10,874 nucleotides of DNA from Patescibacteria group bacterium UBA2772 (lineage in GTDB: Bacteria; Patescibacteriota; Minisyncoccia; Moranbacterales; DUUL01): contig DEIO01000011.1 of assembly GCA_002352545.1 (NCBI GenBank), positions 1 through 10,874 of the forward strand, written 5' to 3'. Under the pieces are notes generated by a model. The model was given only the letters and a program-made list of their open reading frames with translations, was not told the origin of the DNA and did not search any database. Position numbers and translations under genes: made by a program. Below, piece after piece: positions 6,546-10,874 of the stretch; within the stretch, counting starts at the first letter, position 1, and each line of letters starts with the position of its first letter.

Positions 6546-9005
6546 TTGAATTTAAAAAGAGATAATAAAAAAATATATATTTTTGGAAAACATCCTTTCA
6601 AGGTTGCTCTTTTTGTTTTTTCTGCGGCTGTTTTTTTGGCTTTTCTATGCATAAACCTTGCTTTGTTGATCGGTACCTCGTATAGTAGCGGAAATTTTTT
6701 TATAGAGAGCATAAAGATAATACAGTTTTGTTTGTTAGTTTTTTTAGCTGTTATTGCAATAATATATAGAAATAAATATTGTACTTTGTTGTTTGTTACG
6801 ATTGCCTTTGTTTTACAAATCATCCTAATTTGTTATTTCTTGATAGCAAAGAAGTCTTTGGACTTCATGTTTTTCTCTTTAAATAAGAGTAACTTAGTTG
6901 ATGTTTTTATGCCTTATATGGGGGGCATTTTATTAATTTTTTTAGTGGCTAGTTTTATCGCATATTTTTTTCTTAAATCCGCTTTCTTTTTTAGAGGTAG
7001 GAAATCTCTTTTTATTTTTATTATTTTAACATTTATTTTTATCCTTCCTTCTTTTAGGGATGAAATATATCTTAATGAGACTTTTAAATTTTTTAAGAGT
7101 TTTTTGAATCAAGATGAAATTATAGATATTTATCAAATTCACTACAAAGAATTAGTGGACAAATCAATATTGGATAAAAAATTACTTGCTAGCAGAATGG
7201 AGGGAGTTGAAAAAAAGGAAGGTGCAAAATATTTAGAAAACATTATTTTCTTGCAAATAGAAAGCTTGAACGGAAGATTGATGTCATCAGAGGTTACTCC
7301 AAATTTTTATAAAATTGCTGAAAATGGCACCAACTTTACTAACTTTTACGCTAATGGCGTACAAACAATTTTGGGACAAGAAAACCTTCTTTGTTCGCTG
7401 CCCTCATCTTTTTATGGTAATTTAAATTCAATAGGCAACGATAAAAAAGTTCTGTGTTTGCCAGAATTTTTTAACAAGTTAGGATATAGAACATCATTTT
7501 TTAAAACGTATGATTTGGAATTTACAAACACAGGTAAGTTCATGCGCAATATTGGTTTTGCAGAGACACACATGGAAGATATAATGCAAGAAGATGATCC
7601 CAAATATCACTGGGGGTATAAAGAAGATATTTTTTATCAAAGAGCTTTTTCTTTTATCGATAAAAATTATGAGAAAAAAAACAATTTTTTATTTTTAGAG
7701 GTCGGGCCTACTAATCACTGGCCTTTTAAAACTCCAGCAGATTATTTAAAAGAAGTTCCGCATCAAAAGCCAGGAAACCAAAAAGAAAGACTTGAAAATA
7801 CAATGTTTTTACAGGATAAATATCTAGGAATTGCCTGGAATGAGATTAATAAAACATTTCCCGAAAAGAACTACACCGTTGTTATTGTTGGCGACCATAG
7901 TTGGCCATCCGGTGAACATCCAGGAAACGAATTTTGTGGAAGCGGATCATTTGAAGAGAACTTTAAAACAGGACTTACAATTATATTTGGTGATAAAGAT
8001 GTTGATAAGGGGCGTATTGTTTCTAGCAGAACGAGCCATATGGATCTCTTACCTAGTTTTATGGATCTTTTTGATGTTAAGCTCTCAGAAAATGATTTTA
8101 GGAAGTCTTTTTTTGAAGAAAAGTTTCTAGAAAAAAAGACAATCTTGATACAACCATTTTCAGAGAGATATTTGGTTTTTATTGATGAGCGGAATAGAAA
8201 GCACATATATAATAGCAAAGAAAGAAGTTGGACAATGTTTGATTTAAACAAAGACTCAAAAGAAGAAAAATCAGCTGAATTAATTAAGGGGAAGGATAAC
8301 TCTTTTGAGTTTATGCAAAATTTTATGCCGCTTGTTGGTGATGAGCGTATAATTATGCATGCATTGGGTGGGGTTGGAAGATTTGATTATACTAACTCAA
8401 AGGAGGCTTTTTATGCTGGTTTAGCAAAAAAGCGGACATTTTTTGAGATAGATGTAAACGTTTCTAGTGATAACCAAGTTGTACTTTCTCATGCTAATGT
8501 TGTAAATCAAACAAAGAAAGAATTTATGGACAGTAAAATTAGGGGTGGCTTTACTCCAATTGAATTAGAATCTATCTTAAATGAAATGCAAAAAAATAAG
8601 TCGCTAATTTTGATTACAGATGTAAAAGGAAAAAACTACAACAAAGTTGCCAGTGTTTTGTTTAAGGAGATAGCTAAGCAAGATAAAGATGTAATTTCTA
8701 GAATTATTCCAGAGATTTACGATGAATCAACTTTTTATTTAACAAAAGAGAGATTTGGTTTTAATAAAATGATTTATACTTTATATAAAGACAATAAGAG
8801 TGATAAAGAAGTCATTGAGTTTGTGAAAAAAAATCGAAGGCATATCCCAATAGTAGTGATGAGTAAATTCAGGTTCAATAAAACATTAAATAACAAGCTT
8901 AGAGAAATGGGAGTGAAAACTTTTGTGCACACATTAAATGATAAGAAAGAAATTTTTAAATTTCGTAAGGCTGGCATATATGGAATCTTTACAGATAATT
9001 ATTAA
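6546..9005 (+). CDS. LtaS-like phosphoglycerol transferase/sulfatase fused to a GDPD-like phosphodiesterase
   Basis: This 819-residue membrane protein has two enzyme domains. About five membrane segments (approximately 19-44, 54-74, 78-100, 119-145, 153-170) lead to an alkaline-phosphatase-superfamily domain of the LTA synthase type (about 230-515). Its visible metal and catalytic residues are Glu239 (LQIES), the expected nucleophile Thr274 (VQT), His391 (TNHWPF), Asp450-His451 (VGDH) and the SHMDLLPS motif at 497-504. LtaS enzymes move glycerophosphate from phosphatidylglycerol onto a growing polymer outside the membrane. After a linker with strand-like segments (530-595) comes a GDPD-like TIM-barrel domain (about 597-819) with His605, TNSKEAF 616-622, Glu634-x-Asp636, His649, Asp692-x-Lys694 and closing FVHTLND/IFTDNY. 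Both domains should face outward. The start is TTG 6546: TAATAA lies in frame just upstream and no ATG or GTG precedes the first membrane segment. It follows secA by 28 bases. Substrate is unknown; whether the transferase makes a teichoic-type polymer or decorates a glycan is inference. Confidence 0.85.
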   Translation: MNLKRDNKKIYIFGKHPFKVALFVFSAAVFLAFLCINLALLIGTSYSSGNFFIESIKIIQFCLLVFLAVIAIIYRNKYCTLLFVTIAFVLQIILICYFLIAKKSLDFMFFSLNKSNLVDVFMPYMGGILLIFLVASFIAYFFLKSAFFFRGRKSLFIFIILTFIFILPSFRDEIYLNETFKFFKSFLNQDEIIDIYQIHYKELVDKSILDKKLLASRMEGVEKKEGAKYLENIIFLQIESLNGRLMSSEVTPNFYKIAENGTNFTNFYANGVQTILGQENLLCSLPSSFYGNLNSIGNDKKVLCLPEFFNKLGYRTSFFKTYDLEFTNTGKFMRNIGFAETHMEDIMQEDDPKYHWGYKEDIFYQRAFSFIDKNYEKKNNFLFLEVGPTNHWPFKTPADYLKEVPHQKPGNQKERLENTMFLQDKYLGIAWNEINKTFPEKNYTVVIVGDHSWPSGEHPGNEFCGSGSFEENFKTGLTIIFGDKDVDKGRIVSSRTSHMDLLPSFMDLFDVKLSENDFRKSFFEEKFLEKKTILIQPFSERYLVFIDERNRKHIYNSKERSWTMFDLNKDSKEEKSAELIKGKDNSFEFMQNFMPLVGDERIIMHALGGVGRFDYTNSKEAFYAGLAKKRTFFEIDVNVSSDNQVVLSHANVVNQTKKEFMDSKIRGGFTPIELESILNEMQKNKSLILITDVKGKNYNKVASVLFKEIAKQDKDVISRIIPEIYDESTFYLTKERFGFNKMIYTLYKDNKSDKEVIEFVKKNRRHIPIVVMSKFRFNKTLNNKLREMGVKTFVHTLNDKKEIFKFRKAGIYGIFTDNY

Positions 9006-9150
9006 AGTTTTTCTTTCTCGTATTTACTTTTACTATGAATATTTAGGAAAAACATTGATTTAAAAATTTATTTATATCTTGTGTAAAGACTTTAGTTAGT
9101 GTTTATTGAGAATAGTTGTCAAAGAAAAAAAGATCGTTCAGGGCAAATGC

Positions 9151-9178
9151 TTGACAATATTCTTTAAGGTGCTATATT
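9151..9178 (+). promoter_or_regulatory. Near-consensus sigma70-type promoter P1
   Basis: A perfect -35 TTGACA (9151-9156) is followed after 16 bases by TATATT (9173-9178, five of six matches to TATAAT). The region upstream (9121-9132) is A-rich and could act as an UP element. Transcription would start near 9185 toward the 23S gene, about 560 bases away. It is the best promoter match I see in the window, as expected for an rRNA or small RNA gene. Confidence 0.75.
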
Positions 9179-9260
9179 TGATTCTGAAGTCACGTGAAAG
9201 ACATTTGTCAGCGGTTTTTGAAAAGTTAGATAACAGAACTAAAACTACACTATAAATGAC

Positions 9261-9283
9261 GCATATCAATTTAGTTGATAAGC
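9261..9283 (+). repeat. Hairpin in the P1 transcript
   Basis: GCATATCAA (9261-9269) faces TTGATAAGC (9275-9283) around a five-base loop, with one A-A mismatch in nine positions. It would lie about 75 bases into the RNA from P1. Function unknown. Confidence 0.6.
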
Positions 9284-9328
9284 AAAATTTAAAAAGCGGT
9301 TAAAATAAACTTTATTAGTTTCTTTTTT

Positions 9329-9360
9329 AAACCACACGAGAGGCGGTTTTTGTTTTGTTT
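9329..9360 (+). terminator. Possible intrinsic terminator or attenuator downstream of P1
   Basis: AAACC (9329-9333) can pair with GGTTT (9345-9349), with one more C-G pair after a mismatch, and is followed by TTTTTGTTTTGTTT. The stem is weak but the T-tract is good. The same AAACC could instead pair with GGTTT at 9213-9217 or GGTT at 9298-9301, which would prevent the terminator stem. If it works, P1 makes a small RNA of about 170 bases; if not, it reads on to 23S. Confidence 0.4.
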
Positions 9361-9378
9361 AATAAATGTTCACTTAAA

Positions 9379-9490
9379 TTTAGATAAAGGGTTTACCAAT
9401 AGGGGAAGAGCAACGGGTCGTCGCGTTGGTGGCACTCGGAAACATGCTCCCTCTGTTGGTGAATCTTTTGTTCAAGAAGCTCCTTGGAGC
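9379..9490 (+). ncRNA. Unidentified structured RNA element with a 28-bp stem
   Basis: Bases 9383-9405 pair with 9450-9472 in 23 consecutive pairs, seven of them G-U, then after a two-A bulge (9406-9407) GAGCA (9408-9412) pairs with TGCTC (9445-9449). At the base, after one mismatch, 9379-9381 pairs with 9474-9476. The apical 32 bases (9413-9444) can fold further (CGGGT 9414-9418 with ACTCG 9434-9438). A second tight hairpin, GCTCC-TT-GGAGC (9479-9490), follows. The segment is visibly more G+C-rich than its surroundings. Frequent G-U pairs argue for selection on RNA folding rather than a DNA palindrome. It does not carry the signatures of SRP RNA, RNase P RNA, tmRNA or 5S rRNA. It may be an independent small RNA or part of the pre-23S leader; strand is inferred from its setting between + strand promoters and 23S. 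Confidence 0.6.
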
Positions 9491-9518
9491 GAAGAATGGA
9501 CTTAAGAGATTAGATACC

Positions 9519-9549
9519 TTGACAACTGAATATAATAGTAAAATATAAC
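9519..9549 (+). promoter_or_regulatory. Candidate 23S-proximal promoter P2
   Basis: A second perfect TTGACA lies at 9519-9524. With 17-19 bases of spacing the -10 would be AATATA to TATAAC (9542-9549), a mediocre match that overlaps the first AT-rich hairpin. A perfect TATAAT at 9531-9536 is only six bases from this -35 and cannot pair with it. Transcription would start near 9555, about 190 bases before mature 23S. Confidence 0.4.
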
Positions 9550-9572
9550 GAAGAAATTTTCTTTGTTATATT
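9542..9572 (+). repeat. Leader hairpin 1
   Basis: A near-perfect 31-base inverted repeat: AATATAACGAAGAA faces TTCTTTGTTATATT with one G-U pair and a loop of about three bases. No T-tract follows, so it is not a terminator. Confidence 0.7.
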
Positions 9573-9578
9573 CACAGG

Positions 9579-9615
9579 TAGTATATAAATATCTTTTAGA
9601 TATTTATGAATACTA
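9579..9615 (+). repeat. Leader hairpin 2
   Basis: ATAAATATC (9585-9593) pairs with GATATTTAT (9599-9607), and TAGTAT (9579-9584) pairs with ATACTA (9610-9615) after a two-base bulge, giving about 15 bp in all with a five-base loop. Confidence 0.7.
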
Positions 9616-9632
9616 AAACAAGTAAGTAATTA

Positions 9633-9652
9633 TATACAATACATATTGTATA
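9633..9652 (+). repeat. Leader hairpin 3
   Basis: TATACAATA (9633-9641) and TATTGTATA (9644-9652) are perfect inverted arms with two bases between them. Eight pairs with a four-base loop are likely in RNA. Confidence 0.65.
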
Positions 9653-9693
9653 AATATAGCAATTTTATCGAACAACAAGTGAACTTAGAAAGA

Positions 9694-9731
9694 AAATAAC
9701 ATAAATTTACAAGAATTTATTTTTGTTATTT
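9694..9731 (+). repeat. Leader hairpin 4, directly before 23S
   Basis: AAATAAC (9694-9700) pairs with GTTATTT (9725-9731) and ATAAATT (9701-9707) with AATTTAT (9714-9720), with a bulge of four T on the 3' side. It ends about 14 bases before the estimated 23S start and may guide processing or keep the leader away from the rRNA. Confidence 0.65.
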
Positions 9732-9744
9732 GTTAGTCATAAAG

Positions 9745-10874
<1,130 letters not shown>

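Larger units (their letters stand above)
9006..9744 (+). other. Long 23S rRNA leader / intergenic region without a convincing protein gene
   Basis: These 740 bases hold no ATG-started reading frame of note. A frame on the + strand is open from 9293 to the TAA at 9500-9502, but it has no ATG or GTG and runs through a long RNA-type hairpin, so I do not call it. No tRNA gene is visible. The content is regulatory and structural: promoter at 9151-9178, hairpin at 9261-9283, possible terminator at 9329-9360, a large stem at 9379-9476, a second promoter candidate at 9519-9549 and four AT-rich hairpins to 9731. No clear terminator follows the 6546-9005 gene; 9006-9150 shows nothing I can name. Confidence 0.6.

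Noticed and set aside
45..9005. UGA recoded to glycine (genetic code 25)
   Set aside because: All five genes read full length with all key motifs and no in-frame TGA. No gene here ends in TGA (TAA, TAA, TAG, TAG, TAA), but five stops are too few to mean anything in AT-rich DNA.
9410..9440. T-box leader (GTTGGTGGCACTCGG resembles the AGGGTGGNACCGCG antiterminator)
   Set aside because: The match is partial, there is no specifier stem or terminator, and the downstream gene is rRNA rather than an amino acid or tRNA synthetase gene.
9379..9490. SRP (4.5S) RNA, RNase P RNA, tmRNA or 5S rRNA
   Set aside because: The long hairpin shape and a GGAAA string recall SRP RNA, but the conserved GGAAGCAGCC-type apex is absent; RNase P, tmRNA and 5S core sequences are also missing.
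9293..9502. Open + frame ending at TAA 9500-9502, with a plausible-looking C-terminal residue mix
   Set aside because: It has no ATG or GTG start (only an internal TTG), no ribosome site, and its G+C-rich end coincides with a 28-bp G-U-containing RNA stem, which explains the composition better.
9531..9536. Perfect TATAAT box before 23S
   Set aside because: Only six bases separate it from TTGACA 9519-9524, and no acceptable -35 lies at 16-18 bases, so it is unlikely to be the -10 of that promoter.

Overview
The window is AT-rich (roughly one third G+C by eye) bacterial chromosome. Five complete genes are packed on the + strand, followed by the first part of a 23S rRNA gene on the same strand. 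I favour a member of the Candidate Phyla Radiation (Patescibacteria, Parcubacteria-like). The reasons are the MurB and SecA sequence style, including a SecA insertion I remember from Patescibacteria and Chloroflexi, the short HPF, and a 23S gene with no 16S directly upstream. This placement is inference; the 23S sequence could settle it. The genes read cleanly with UGA as a stop or unused, so the UGA=Gly code of Gracilibacteria/Absconditabacteria does not apply.

Layout: (1) 1-992 holds the tail of an unidentified gene and murB (cell-wall precursor synthesis), followed by a terminator. (2) 1121-1468 is a short ribosome hibernation factor (hpf/raiA), ended by a strong intrinsic terminator. (3) 1595-3718 is recQ, a complete helicase-RQC-HRDC protein with an extra C-terminal helix-turn-helix part and a -10 box so close to the start codon that its mRNA may be leaderless. 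(4) 3863-6517 is secA, and 28 bases after it a TTG-started membrane gene (6546-9005) whose product joins an LtaS-like phosphoglycerol transferase/sulfatase to a GDPD-like phosphodiesterase. (5) 9006-9744 is a 740-base region with no convincing protein gene but much RNA-level structure: a near-consensus sigma70-type promoter, a possible terminator/attenuator, a 28-bp hairpin rich in G-U pairs, a second TTGACA promoter candidate, and four successive AT-rich hairpins. (6) 9745-10874 is the 5' part of 23S rRNA, cut by the window edge at the start of the GTPase-associated centre.

The protein genes are housekeeping: envelope building (murB, secA, the sulfatase-GDPD fusion), DNA repair (recQ) and ribosome storage (hpf). 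The least ordinary parts are the two-enzyme fusion, which would join the chemistry of making and of cutting glycerophosphate polymers in one membrane protein, and the unexplained structured RNA segment ahead of the apparently unlinked 23S gene. None of the five genes has a recognisable Shine-Dalgarno sequence.
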